Shown here: positions 1 through 5,624 of the stretch, piece by piece
Layout of the letters: every line of letters begins with the position of its first letter
Numbering within the stretch: position 1 is the stretch's first letter
Assembly (NCBI GenBank): GCA_019246495.1
Contig: JAFAQI010000447.1
Coordinates: 1 to 7,418, forward strand
Direction: 5' to 3'
From: Frankiales bacterium
GTDB lineage: Bacteria; Actinomycetota; Actinomycetes; JAFAQI01
DNA: 7,418 nucleotides
Notes under the pieces: model-generated
Seen by the model: only the letters and a program-made list of their open reading frames with translations
What the model was told of the DNA's origin: nothing
Databases searched by the model: none
Position numbers and translations under genes: made by a program

Positions 1-464
1 AACCGCTGCTCCTGCGTTACCTGCGAGTGCGGTCGGCCGACGTCGCCGAGGACGTCGCCGCCGAGTCGTGGTTGCAGGTCGTGCGCGACCTCGACCGGTT
101 CCGCGGCGACGCGGTTGACTTCCGCCGGTGGCTCTTCACGATCGCGCGCAACCGAGCGATCGACGCGGCCCGTGCAACAGCAAGCCGGCCGTCCGTCCCG
201 ATCGCTGACGTGCGCGACATCGACGGCGTACCGACCGTGTCCGCCGAGGTCGAGGCGTTGCAAGTCATGTCGACGCAGCGGGCTCTCGAACTCGTCGCTT
301 CCCTGCCGGCCGACCAGGCCGAGCTGGTGGCGCTGCGCGTCATCGCCGGACTCGACGTGGCTACCGTCGCGGACCTCGTCGGCAAGACACCGGGCGCGGT
401 ACGCGTCGCGGTGCATCGAGCGTTACGGGCGCTATCCCGCGATCCACGAGTGGAGGTGATGTGA
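1..464 (+). CDS. ECF-type RNA polymerase sigma factor (sigma-70 family), 5'-truncated by window edge
   Basis: An alternative sigma factor that would direct RNA polymerase to a specific promoter set. The frame is open from base 3, so 153 residues are visible; about 20-30 N-terminal residues are probably missing. Residues 1-57 match sigma region 2: an acidic helix (DVAEDVAAESWLQVV, 13-27) at the usual core-binding position, then FRRWLFTIARNRAIDAAR (40-57), the -10 recognition region. Residues 92-145 match region 4, with the helix-turn-helix around LDVATVADLVGKTPGAVRVAVHRALRAL (split: LDVATVADLV, 117-126; GKTPGAVRVAVHRALRAL, 127-144). There is no region 1 or 3, as in ECF sigmas. The GTG at base 27 falls inside region 2 and is not the true start. 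The stop codon touches the start of the anti-sigma-like gene, so the two are cotranscribed. The regulon cannot be read from this window; any autoregulated promoter lies upstream of it. Confidence 0.93.
   Translation, partial: PLLLRYLRVRSADVAEDVAAESWLQVVRDLDRFRGDAVDFRRWLFTIARNRAIDAARATASRPSVPIADVRDIDGVPTVSAEVEALQVMSTQRALELVASLPADQAELVALRVIAGLDVATVADLVGKTPGAVRVAVHRALRALSRDPRVEVM
452..460 (+). promoter_or_regulatory. Strong Shine-Dalgarno site for the anti-sigma-like gene
   Basis: GGAGGTGAT is close to a full complement of the 16S rRNA tail. GGAGG ends 8 bases before the GTG start at 465. It lies within the last codons of the sigma gene, and the sigma stop (TGA, 462-464) directly abuts that GTG. 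The site decides the start of the downstream gene and suggests the two proteins are made in a coupled way. Confidence 0.85.
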
Positions 465-1640
465 GTGCGTAGTCCAGACGACGACCTTGACGGCTTCATC
501 GACGACCCGCTGGTCCGCGCGCTCACCGGGCCGGCCACGTCGGACGAGCTCGCGGGTGAAGAGCAGGTGCTGGCGGCGTTCCACGCGCGCCCGACTGGTG
601 TGCCGCATCGCCGGTTCGCCCGTCGCATCGGTCTGGGCGGCAGCGCTGTGATCGTTGCTCTCGGTCTCTCCGGTGGCGTCGCTGCCGCTGCCTACACCTC
701 TGAGCTGCCCGAGCCGGTGCAGCGGGTTGCGCACGGTCTGCTCGGATTCGCCGGCGTGCCTGCTCCGGCGCCGGCGCATGGCACGCTTGCCGGCGGTAGG
801 CATCACCACGTGCACACCATGACTCACCTGCGGTCGGGAGGCGGACCGACGGTGCCGTTCCCCACTGTTGCGACGGGCGGCGGCAGTACGACGACCGGCT
901 CGGCGCACCCTGCCGTGCATCCGTCCGCATCGCCCGCGCCACACGGCCAGACGCCGGCGGCCCACCCGGCGCCGAGCCCCTCGTCGTCGCCGGTTCCGGT
1001 CACCACGCCTACACCGGCGCCGCCCTCACCGACACCCGCTCCGTCGCCGTCTCCGACGTCGCAGTACGGCGACCCCGCGTCGTGGACCGTCACGGCAGCA
1101 GTAATGCATCCGCACGTCCTCGTCGGACATGGCGAGCAGCTCACCGGACGGCTGACCACGTCCGACGGGCGACCTGTCGCCGGACACCATGTCTTCGCGT
1201 TCGAGCACGTCGCCGGCTCGCCCGGCTGGCAGCGTCACGCGATCCGCAAGACCGGTGACGACGGCACGGTCGTGTTCGGCACCGGTCTGCTCGACCACAC
1301 GACGGTCTTCGTGTTGCGCGTCGGGCATGGCGTGCACTCGGCGCCGATCCGGGTCATCGTCATCCCGACGCTGACTCCGTCGTTGAGCCCCACGGCGGAC
1401 GGCAAGAGTTATCTCGTCGACGTGCCGACCAATGGCGGCGACCCCGGCGACACGCTCGTGCTGCTACGACGGCAGAACGGCAGGCTGGTGCAGATCGCAA
1501 GCGCGCAACTGGACGGCAACGCGCACGCGGCGTTCATCATTCACCGGCCACTCAAACGGCAGGTGCACTATCTGCTCCGGTTGCGTCCCACGAGGCGACA
1601 CGGCCTCGGGCAGCAGCCGTTCGTCGTACAGCCGGGCTGA
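465..1640 (+). CDS. Probable RsdA-like anti-sigma factor: single-pass membrane protein with Pro/Ser/Thr linker and outer beta-sandwich domains
   Basis: A 391-aa protein that probably holds the upstream sigma factor at the membrane. Residues 1-54 are cytoplasmic: an acidic start, then a short predicted helix (ELAGEEQVLAAFHA, 28-41) and a basic stretch before the membrane. Residues 55-77 form the single transmembrane segment, giving N-in/C-out topology. Residues about 97-199 are a disordered linker rich in Pro, Ser, Thr and His. Residues 205-300 read like an Ig/carboxypeptidase-regulatory-like beta sandwich (GRPVAGHHVFAFEH, then DDGTVVFGTG), and 310-390 like a second one (GDTLVLLRRQNGRLVQIASA). 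The protein has no cysteine, so it is not a zinc-binding anti-sigma factor; the layout resembles RsdA. The start is fixed by a strong Shine-Dalgarno site and direct abutment with the sigma gene. The anti-sigma role is inferred from position and topology, not from a recognised domain. It could instead be a surface protein cotranscribed with the sigma gene. Confidence 0.7.
   Translation: MRSPDDDLDGFIDDPLVRALTGPATSDELAGEEQVLAAFHARPTGVPHRRFARRIGLGGSAVIVALGLSGGVAAAAYTSELPEPVQRVAHGLLGFAGVPAPAPAHGTLAGGRHHHVHTMTHLRSGGGPTVPFPTVATGGGSTTTGSAHPAVHPSASPAPHGQTPAAHPAPSPSSSPVPVTTPTPAPPSPTPAPSPSPTSQYGDPASWTVTAAVMHPHVLVGHGEQLTGRLTTSDGRPVAGHHVFAFEHVAGSPGWQRHAIRKTGDDGTVVFGTGLLDHTTVFVLRVGHGVHSAPIRVIVIPTLTPSLSPTADGKSYLVDVPTNGGDPGDTLVLLRRQNGRLVQIASAQLDGNAHAAFIIHRPLKRQVHYLLRLRPTRRHGLGQQPFVVQPG
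900..1058 (+). repeat. Low-complexity tract encoding a Pro/Ser/Thr/Ala-rich linker
   Basis: Residues 146-198 of the membrane protein are almost only Pro, Ser, Thr, Ala and His, with irregular short units such as PTPAP and PSPSP. It is degenerate at DNA level, not an exact tandem repeat. Such tracts usually span the cell wall and are often O-mannosylated in actinobacteria; the second point is family knowledge, not visible here. Confidence 0.7.
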
Positions 1641-1650
1641 TCCTTTCGGC

Positions 1651-1673
1651 GGCGCGGATAACCTGACCGCGCC
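1651..1673 (+). repeat. Perfect 7-bp inverted repeat abutting the next start codon, with a possible -10 element in its loop
   Basis: GGCGCGG (1651-1657) and CCGCGCC (1667-1673) are exact reverse complements separated by 9 bases, and the ATG of the next gene begins at 1674. The loop contains TAACCT (1659-1664), which fits the actinobacterial -10 pattern TAnnnT. No convincing -35 is seen and no Shine-Dalgarno site precedes the ATG. It could be an operator over a near-leaderless promoter, a hairpin controlling translation, or a stem ending the sigma/anti-sigma transcript; there is no T-tract after it. The repeat itself is certain; its role is not. Confidence 0.5.
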
Positions 1674-2069
1674 ATGACTGACATCCGCGCGGTGGTCCGG
1701 ACCGGTGTCCTCACCGGGATGTCGGCCGCGCAACGCGGCGCGGAGATCGCGTTGGCGTTGCCGCGCATCGCGATCGCGCTCGAACGGCTCGCCGCGACGA
1801 CCGACGACCTGCGCCGTCTCGCCGACACCGGCGACGAGTTGCGCCGGCTGCTGCGCGCCGCGTCGAGTGACGACCTCATCCAGGCTCGCGAGACATTGCA
1901 ACGAGTCGCGGACACCGTTGCGCAGCTCAACCTCGCGGTCGCGTCACTCAACAGCACGGTGAGCCCGCTGCAAGGCGCGACCGAGCGACTCGGCCGGCTC
2001 GTCGACCGCCTGCCGCAACGCGGTCTCCGCCGCCCCATCGACGTCGAGCCGGGCAGTTCTTCCACGTGA
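1674..2069 (+). CDS. Conserved-type helical protein with heptad-like repeats, function unknown
   Basis: A 131-aa protein with no signal peptide and no clear membrane segment. Residues 26-115 are nearly all helix-forming, with Leu spaced as in amphipathic or coiled-coil helices (LRRLADTGDELRRLLRAA, 46-63). The segment VSPLQGATERLGRLVDRLP (95-113) resembles the C-terminal part of short actinobacterial proteins of unknown function that I recognise by pattern only. The C-terminal tail (114-131) is likely disordered. No catalytic motif is visible. It begins after an inverted repeat and has no good Shine-Dalgarno site, so it may be translated from a leaderless or very short leader. Its TGA overlaps the GTG of the CPBP protease gene by 4 bases, making it the first gene of the 1674-4617 operon. 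A scaffold or membrane-surface role is possible but not shown. Confidence 0.8.
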   Translation: MTDIRAVVRTGVLTGMSAAQRGAEIALALPRIAIALERLAATTDDLRRLADTGDELRRLLRAASSDDLIQARETLQRVADTVAQLNLAVASLNSTVSPLQGATERLGRLVDRLPQRGLRRPIDVEPGSSST

Positions 2070-2644
2070 CGATCGCCGCCCTGCCCCGCTCGCGGTCCGT
2101 CGCCGAGAGCCTGGCGCTCGGCGCTGCACTCGCGGCCGCGGTCGCCGTGCGCGTCGCCGTGGCCGGACCTGGTGGACCCTCGTCCATCGGCGCAGGGTTG
2201 GTGTTCGCAGCGATCCTTGCTCTGTACGTCGGTGCCTGCCGGCCGGTGACACGTGTCGACCGGCGCACAGTCGTCCTTGGCCTCGCCGGCGCGGCGGTGC
2301 TCGTCGTACCCGCGCTCCTTGTCCGTGGCGTCGCCGCGCAACATCCGGGTGGGAGCTACCTGCGCTGGTCGGTCGCGGTGGCGATGGTGGCTGCGACCGA
2401 GGAAGCCTTCCTGCGCGGCGCGCTGTTCGCCGCCCTCGACCGTTGGCGGGGGACCGACGTAGCGGTGGTCGGTGCTGCTGTCGCTTTCGCGGCGCTGCAC
2501 GTGCCGCTCTACGGCTGGCACGTCCTTCCGCTCGACCTTGCGGTCGGACTGCTGCTCGGTGCACTACGGGTCGCAAGCGGGTCATGGACCGCTCCGGCGA
2601 TCGCGCACGTCGGTGCCGATCTGGCGGGCTGGTGGTTGGTGTGA
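2066..2644 (+). CDS. CPBP-family intramembrane metalloprotease (CAAX/Abi-type)
   Basis: A 192-aa membrane protein of the CPBP (CAAX protease and bacteriocin-processing) family, whose members cleave or process substrates in the membrane. Motif 1 is TEEAFLRGALF (111-121), with the Glu pair E112/E113 and R117. Motif 2 is FAALH (141-145), with H145. Motif 3 is HVGAD (181-185), with H181 and D185. Together these are the expected metal-binding and catalytic residues, so the enzyme looks active. Hydrophobic segments are visible at about 14-33, 42-58, 68-87, 101-120, 131-148 and 153-172. The length is at the short end for the family. The GTG start overlaps the preceding stop by 4 bases (GTGA), and its own stop overlaps the next GTG in the same way, so expression is translationally coupled on both sides. 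The substrate is unknown; the neighbouring bitopic protein is a candidate by context only. Confidence 0.9.
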   Translation: MTIAALPRSRSVAESLALGAALAAAVAVRVAVAGPGGPSSIGAGLVFAAILALYVGACRPVTRVDRRTVVLGLAGAAVLVVPALLVRGVAAQHPGGSYLRWSVAVAMVAATEEAFLRGALFAALDRWRGTDVAVVGAAVAFAALHVPLYGWHVLPLDLAVGLLLGALRVASGSWTAPAIAHVGADLAGWWLV

Positions 2645-3372
2645 CGGCGCGGCGCTGGCTGCTTGCGGCGGTCGCCGCACTTGCGGCGGTCTGGGTGGTC
2701 GGGCCGGCCACCGCGCCGATCTACGACGGGATCGGCAGCCCGGACCAGCCCTACCGCTACGTGAAGGCGCCGCCGGGCTACAAGGGCGACGGCAAGAAGC
2801 CAACGACCGCCACCCAGGTCATCCCGGTGGTCAACGGCAAGAACCGCGCGGGCTACCTCAACAGCGGCGAGTACGGCCCGCAAGTCGACGTCTACGTCCA
2901 GCCGGGCTCGCTCGGGGTGCCGCCCGGCGCGACGTCGGTCACCCTGAAGGCGACCCCGCTCGCGCCGTCGGCGCCGCTGCCGAAGGTCGGGACGATCGTC
3001 AGCAACGTCTATCGCATCACCGCCCTGGCGGGGACGACACCGGTGCCGATCACCGGCACCGGTGAACGCGGCGTCTACATCCAGCTGCGCGCACCTGACG
3101 CCCGCCAGCCGGGGCCGGTGTTCGAGCACCGCACCGCGGCGGGCTGGCAGCGAGAGAAAACCGCGCGCTCCGGCAACGACATCTACCAGTCGCCCGGGAT
3201 ACGGGAGTTCGGCGACTGGGCGCTCGTCAAGCTGCCCGCCGCCGCTTCGGCGAAGCGGTCAGCCGGTGGCGGCGTCAATGTCGGCTTGCTCGCCGCGGGC
3301 ATCGGGGTGCTGGTCCTGGCGGGTGTCATCCTCGTGATCCGCCTACGGCGGACCCGCGGCGTGGCACTCTGA
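2641..3372 (+). CDS. Secreted/bitopic membrane protein with signal peptide and C-terminal anchor, function unknown
   Basis: A 243-aa protein with a classic N-terminal signal: TARRW, a hydrophobic run (LLAAVAALAAVWVVG, 7-21), then a likely cleavage site after ATA (residue 25). Residues 26-205 are extracytoplasmic, rich in Pro, Gly and Thr with predicted beta strands (NSGEYGPQVDVYVQPGSLG, 74-92). That part includes a possible PGSLGVPPGATSVTLKATPL element (88-107) like those in surface beta-sandwich domains. Residues 212-234 are a second hydrophobic segment followed by RLRRTRG, a stop-transfer anchor, so the mature protein should be held by its C-terminus with a short basic cytoplasmic tail. The GTG at 2641 overlaps the protease stop by 4 bases; a GTG at 2632 is an alternative. 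The open frame extends further upstream, but that part is a shadow of the protease gene. No family recognised. Confidence 0.85.
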   Translation: MTARRWLLAAVAALAAVWVVGPATAPIYDGIGSPDQPYRYVKAPPGYKGDGKKPTTATQVIPVVNGKNRAGYLNSGEYGPQVDVYVQPGSLGVPPGATSVTLKATPLAPSAPLPKVGTIVSNVYRITALAGTTPVPITGTGERGVYIQLRAPDARQPGPVFEHRTAAGWQREKTARSGNDIYQSPGIREFGDWALVKLPAAASAKRSAGGGVNVGLLAAGIGVLVLAGVILVIRLRRTRGVAL

Positions 3373-3379
3373 GCAGACC

Positions 3380-4228
3380 ATGTATTCGCTCGTCAACGTC
3401 GCCGTCGTGGTCCGCGACCTGTCGCGGCACCAGCACGGGGTCGCCCTGACCAACGACCTGCTGCACGTGCTCGCTCTCGACGACGCGGCACTCGCCGAGC
3501 TCGACGCCTTGCCACCACCACAGGACGCAGGCGTGCTCCGCCGGGTCCTGCTCGACTCCGTCTCCGTCGAGTCGCCGGCCCTCCAGCTGATGGCGACGGC
3601 CCGGGCCGCGTCGGAGACTGCCGGTTTCGCTGCATGGTCGGAGTCGCTGGGCCTGCTCGAAGCGGCGCCGATGGGCGGCTGGACCGAGCTGCATCGCTGG
3701 GTCAATGACGAGCTGCTCGAGGCCGCGTGGGACCGCGTCGGCGACGTCGCCGTCGTACGACGTCCCGGGGCGCTCGCCGTCGTGGACGACGGCCTTCTCA
3801 CGACCTACACCGAAGCCGGACCCGACCACCCGCTCGCCCGCCGGTGGCGCGCGTGGACCGGTGCGCATGACGTCGCGCCCATCTCGCACGACGCCGTCGC
3901 TCGCGTGGTCGACATGGTTGCGACGGCACCGCCCGAGGCGCTGGCCGCGGCCGGCGACGCCCTCAACCGGGCCCGGGCCCAGGGCTGGTCCTGGCCGCTC
4001 GCCATGCACGACGCGTGCTGGGCGATCCAGCTCACCGGCCGCACGTCCGCGGCAGCGGTTGGCCAGCTGCACGGGCTGCGGGCGCTGCTGTCCAGCGGCG
4101 GGCGGACGCCCCGGCCCGACGTCGTCGCGGCCGTTGTCGCTGCGATCCACGCGACGGTCGCTGCCGGCCTGCTCGCCTCCGACACGGTGGCTTCGATGTG
4201 CCGGCCGTTGCTCGGACAGCTCGGCTGA
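3380..4228 (+). CDS. Hypothetical cytoplasmic protein, 282 aa, no recognised domain
   Basis: I do not recognise this protein. It has no signal peptide and no convincing membrane segment, and its composition (Ala, Leu, Val, Asp, Glu) is that of a soluble, mainly helical protein. An N-terminal strand-like part (MYSLVNVAVVVRDL, 1-14) is followed by helices (28-47, 68-95). A central region has VAVVRRPGALAVVDDGLLTTY (split: VAVVRRPGAL, 123-132; AVVDDGLLTTY, 133-143), and a helical C-terminal half runs from 170 to 280. WSWPLAMHDACW (203-214) is a Trp/His/Cys-rich patch that might be functional. The ATG lies 7 bases after the preceding stop with only a poor Shine-Dalgarno match, and the stop overlaps the ATG of the next gene by 1 base. 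It therefore belongs to the same operon as the CPBP protease. Strong GC-rich codon bias through the whole frame supports that it is real. Confidence 0.82.
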   Translation: MYSLVNVAVVVRDLSRHQHGVALTNDLLHVLALDDAALAELDALPPPQDAGVLRRVLLDSVSVESPALQLMATARAASETAGFAAWSESLGLLEAAPMGGWTELHRWVNDELLEAAWDRVGDVAVVRRPGALAVVDDGLLTTYTEAGPDHPLARRWRAWTGAHDVAPISHDAVARVVDMVATAPPEALAAAGDALNRARAQGWSWPLAMHDACWAIQLTGRTSAAAVGQLHGLRALLSSGGRTPRPDVVAAVVAAIHATVAAGLLASDTVASMCRPLLGQLG

Positions 4229-4617
4229 TGGAGGAGGCGGTCGCCGGCGAGGTCGTCGAGCTCCTGCGGGCCCGGCGCATCTTCGCGAACGTGAACCGCC
4301 GGGCCGGTGTCTACAACGTCGGTGTCCGCGTGGTCATCCCCGACGGGCGCGAGGCGATCTGGGACAACGACGGCGCCGCGGGTCTCGAGGCGATGGTCTT
4401 GCGCGACGGTGTGCTGGTCGGGTTCGTGCCGCAGATTCCGGATAGTGACGACCTCGACGCGGCGAGCATCGCCCGGATCATCGCGGACGCCGACTACGAC
4501 GCACCGCCCCCGCCGGCGCCTCCCTCGACCCGCTCGCCACAGCAGCCGCCGGCGCCGCGGACCGAGGTTGCGCCTGCCGGCCGGACCAGTTGGCGGGACC
4601 GGCTCCGCCGACGCTGA
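4228..4617 (+). CDS. Small hypothetical protein with compact N-terminal domain and Pro-rich basic tail
   Basis: A 129-aa protein with no recognised family. Residues 1-90 look like one compact alpha/beta domain: a helix (EEAVAGEVVELLRARRIF, 2-19), strands at VYNVGVRVVIPDGREAIWDN (28-47) and VLRDGVLVGFVPQI (57-70), then a helix (LDAASIARIIADADYD, 76-91). Residues 92-118 are Pro/Ala/Ser-rich and probably disordered, ending in a basic tail, SWRDRLRRR. There is no signal peptide or membrane segment. The ATG at 4228 shares its A with the preceding stop (TGATG), a typical coupled start. The open frame reaches back to 4015, but that extension reads as an Arg/Ala-rich shadow of the preceding gene. It is the last gene of the operon. 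The pattern of a small folded domain plus a basic Pro-rich tail would suit binding to a partner, membrane or nucleic acid; this is speculation. Confidence 0.8.
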   Translation: MEEAVAGEVVELLRARRIFANVNRRAGVYNVGVRVVIPDGREAIWDNDGAAGLEAMVLRDGVLVGFVPQIPDSDDLDAASIARIIADADYDAPPPPAPPSTRSPQQPPAPRTEVAPAGRTSWRDRLRRR

Positions 4618-4628
4618 CGCGGGTCAGC
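4613..4628 (+). terminator. Possible hairpin terminator between convergent genes
   Basis: GCTGAC (4613-4618) and GTCAGC (4623-4628) are exact complements around a GCGG loop. The stem contains the stop codon of the 129-aa gene (4615-4617) and lies 38 bases from the stop of the convergent MarR gene. There is no T-tract on either strand, so it is at best an L-shaped, actinobacterial-type terminator. The rest of the 4618-4666 gap shows nothing. Confidence 0.4.
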
Positions 4629-4666
4629 CGCGCCCGATCCCTAGCCCGATTGCTCAGCTCCGATCC

Positions 4667-5083
4667 TCAACCAAGAGGTCCGTGCTGAAGCTCGGCGTCC
4701 TCGACCACGTGACGAAGCAATGGCGCGAGCTGGCGCAGTTCGGCGACGTGCAGAGCCGTGAGGTTCTGGATCGCCTGCTCGCCCTGCGCGGTCAGGCTCA
4801 ACCGGACGACGCGGCCGTCCTGACCGTCGCGGTGCCGTTCGACGAAGCCCAGCGACTGGACGCGGTTCACCAGCTCGACGGCGCTGTGGTGCCGCAGCAG
4901 CAGCGCCTCCGCGATCTCGCCGATCGTCGGAGCGTCCGCGCCCGCGTGCCCCTTCACCGCGAGGAGCAGCTGGTGCTGAGCATGCGTCAGCCCTTCGCCA
5001 CGCGCCTGTTCCTCGCTCCACCGGTTGAACCGGCGCAGCGCGATGCGGAACTGCAGAAGTGCCTGAAAGTCCGCGTCGGCCAT
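4667..5083 (-). CDS. MarR-family transcriptional regulator
   Basis: A 138-aa DNA-binding repressor/activator of the MarR family, which acts as a dimer and usually loses DNA on binding a small ligand or on oxidation. Residues 4-25 and 105-130 are the dimerisation helices. Residues 32-100 are the winged helix: TIGEIAEALLLRHHSAVELV (53-72) as helix-turn-helix, then RDGQDGRVVRLSLTAQG (85-101) as the wing, with the Asp-Gly-Arg typical of the family. The length is normal. There is no cysteine, so thiol-based sensing is excluded and a ligand is more likely. The start at 5083 gives the usual N-terminus (MADADF); an ATG at 5092 adds three residues, and neither has a good Shine-Dalgarno site. The frame stays open to 5431, but that is a shadow of the divergent gene. 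It is transcribed divergently from the DoxX-like gene, which is its most likely target besides itself. Confidence 0.93.
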   Translation of the reverse strand: MADADFQALLQFRIALRRFNRWSEEQARGEGLTHAQHQLLLAVKGHAGADAPTIGEIAEALLLRHHSAVELVNRVQSLGFVERHRDGQDGRVVRLSLTAQGEQAIQNLTALHVAELRQLAPLLRHVVEDAELQHGPLG

Positions 5084-5134
5084 CGGCTGCATGCAAGAAG
5101 GTGTAGCAAAAGGGCCCGCGCCCGGCCAGTTCGG

Positions 5135-5147
5135 GGCAGGTCCTGCC
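5135..5147. promoter_or_regulatory. 13-bp palindrome, candidate MarR operator
   Basis: GGCAGG and CCTGCC are perfect complements around a single T, in the roughly 100-base divergent region between the MarR and DoxX-like genes. MarR operators are usually inverted repeats of about this size or somewhat larger in exactly this position. An 8-bp palindrome, TGCATGCA (5088-5095), overlaps the alternative MarR start and could be a second site. GC-rich DNA makes short palindromes common, so this is a candidate only. No clear -35/-10 pair was found in this gap. Confidence 0.4.
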
Positions 5148-5178
5148 GGGTAAGGGAACCGCGAGGACACCGACCCAC

Positions 5179-5184
5179 AGGAGA
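5179..5184 (+). promoter_or_regulatory. Ribosome binding site of the DoxX-like gene
   Basis: AGGAGA ends 5 bases before the GTG at 5190. This is a good Shine-Dalgarno match and supports the GTG start, where no ATG is available nearby. Confidence 0.75.
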
Positions 5185-5189
5185 TCCGC

Positions 5190-5624
5190 GTGCTACGACG
5201 CCTCGCCCGACCACTGCTCGGCGTGACCTTCGTCGCTGCCGGTGCGGACGCCCTTCGCGACAGCGAGCGGCGTACCCGCAACGCCCGCTCGCTCGGTGTC
5301 CCGGAGCCGCAGTCCGCGACCCGAGCCATCGCCGGCACACAGGTGGTGGCCGGTGCGCTGCTCGCGTTGAACCGCTTTCCCCGGCTGACGTCGCTCGCGC
5401 TCGCGCTGACCGTGGTGCCGGAGGCCGCCACCGGTCACGCGTTCTGGTCCGAGTCGGACAAGCAGGACCGGCAGACCCAGCGCAGCCTCTTCGTGCGCGA
5501 CCTCGGCCTGCTCGGCGGACTGCTCGTGTCGGTGGCCGATACCGGTGGCCGCGAGTCGGTGCCGCACCGGGCCCGTCGTACGGCGCGGCGCGCGACTAAG
5601 AGAGCCGCGAAACAACTTCCCTGA
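5190..5624 (+). CDS. DoxX-family small membrane protein
   Basis: A 144-aa integral membrane protein of the DoxX family. The sequence begins MLRRLARPLLGVTFVAAGAD (1-20), the family's first helix with its conserved Gly and short polar break. It continues with hydrophobic segments at about 46-60 (AGTQVVAGALLAL), 66-80 (LTSLALALTVVPEAA) and 100-116, four in all, as expected. TGHAFWSE (81-88) is a typical DoxX loop. Residues 124-144 form a basic Arg/Lys-rich cytoplasmic tail. DoxX proteins have no single agreed function; one mycobacterial member is part of a membrane oxidoreductase complex with SodA and SseA, neither of which is seen here. The gene is divergent from the MarR gene and probably controlled by it. 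Its last 29 bases overlap the convergent gene on the other strand. Confidence 0.88.
   Translation: MLRRLARPLLGVTFVAAGADALRDSERRTRNARSLGVPEPQSATRAIAGTQVVAGALLALNRFPRLTSLALALTVVPEAATGHAFWSESDKQDRQTQRSLFVRDLGLLGGLLVSVADTGGRESVPHRARRTARRATKRAAKQLP

Noticed and set aside
27..29. GTG as start of the sigma factor
   Set aside because: It lies inside conserved region 2 and the frame continues open to the window edge with sigma-like residues.
17..628. - strand open frame of 203 codons
   Set aside because: Ser/Arg/Thr-rich shadow antisense to the sigma factor gene, without any domain.
1568..2521. - strand open frame of 317 codons
   Set aside because: It is antisense to the helical-protein and CPBP genes, and its composition (Arg, Ser, Ala, His) is typical of a reverse-frame shadow in GC-rich DNA.
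2443..2640. N-terminal extension of the bitopic protein
   Set aside because: This part overlaps the CPBP gene and reads as Arg/Cys-rich shadow; the GTG at 2641 gives a proper signal peptide directly at the N-terminus.
4015..4227. N-terminal extension of the 129-aa protein
   Set aside because: Arg/Ala-rich shadow of the 282-aa gene; the TGATG junction gives a natural coupled start at 4228.
5154..5159. GGGAAC as an ECF-type -35 box before the DoxX-like gene
   Set aside because: No matching -10 (CGTT/GTC type) occurs 16-18 bases downstream.
5093..5431. N-terminal extension of the MarR protein
   Set aside because: It is antisense to the DoxX-like gene and lacks any MarR feature; family length fits a start at 5083 or 5092.
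4307..5599. Long + strand open frame of 430 codons
   Set aside because: It crosses the ends of the 129-aa, MarR and DoxX-like genes and its translation is Arg/Pro-rich shadow sequence with no domain. The genes it overlaps have clear families or coupled starts.
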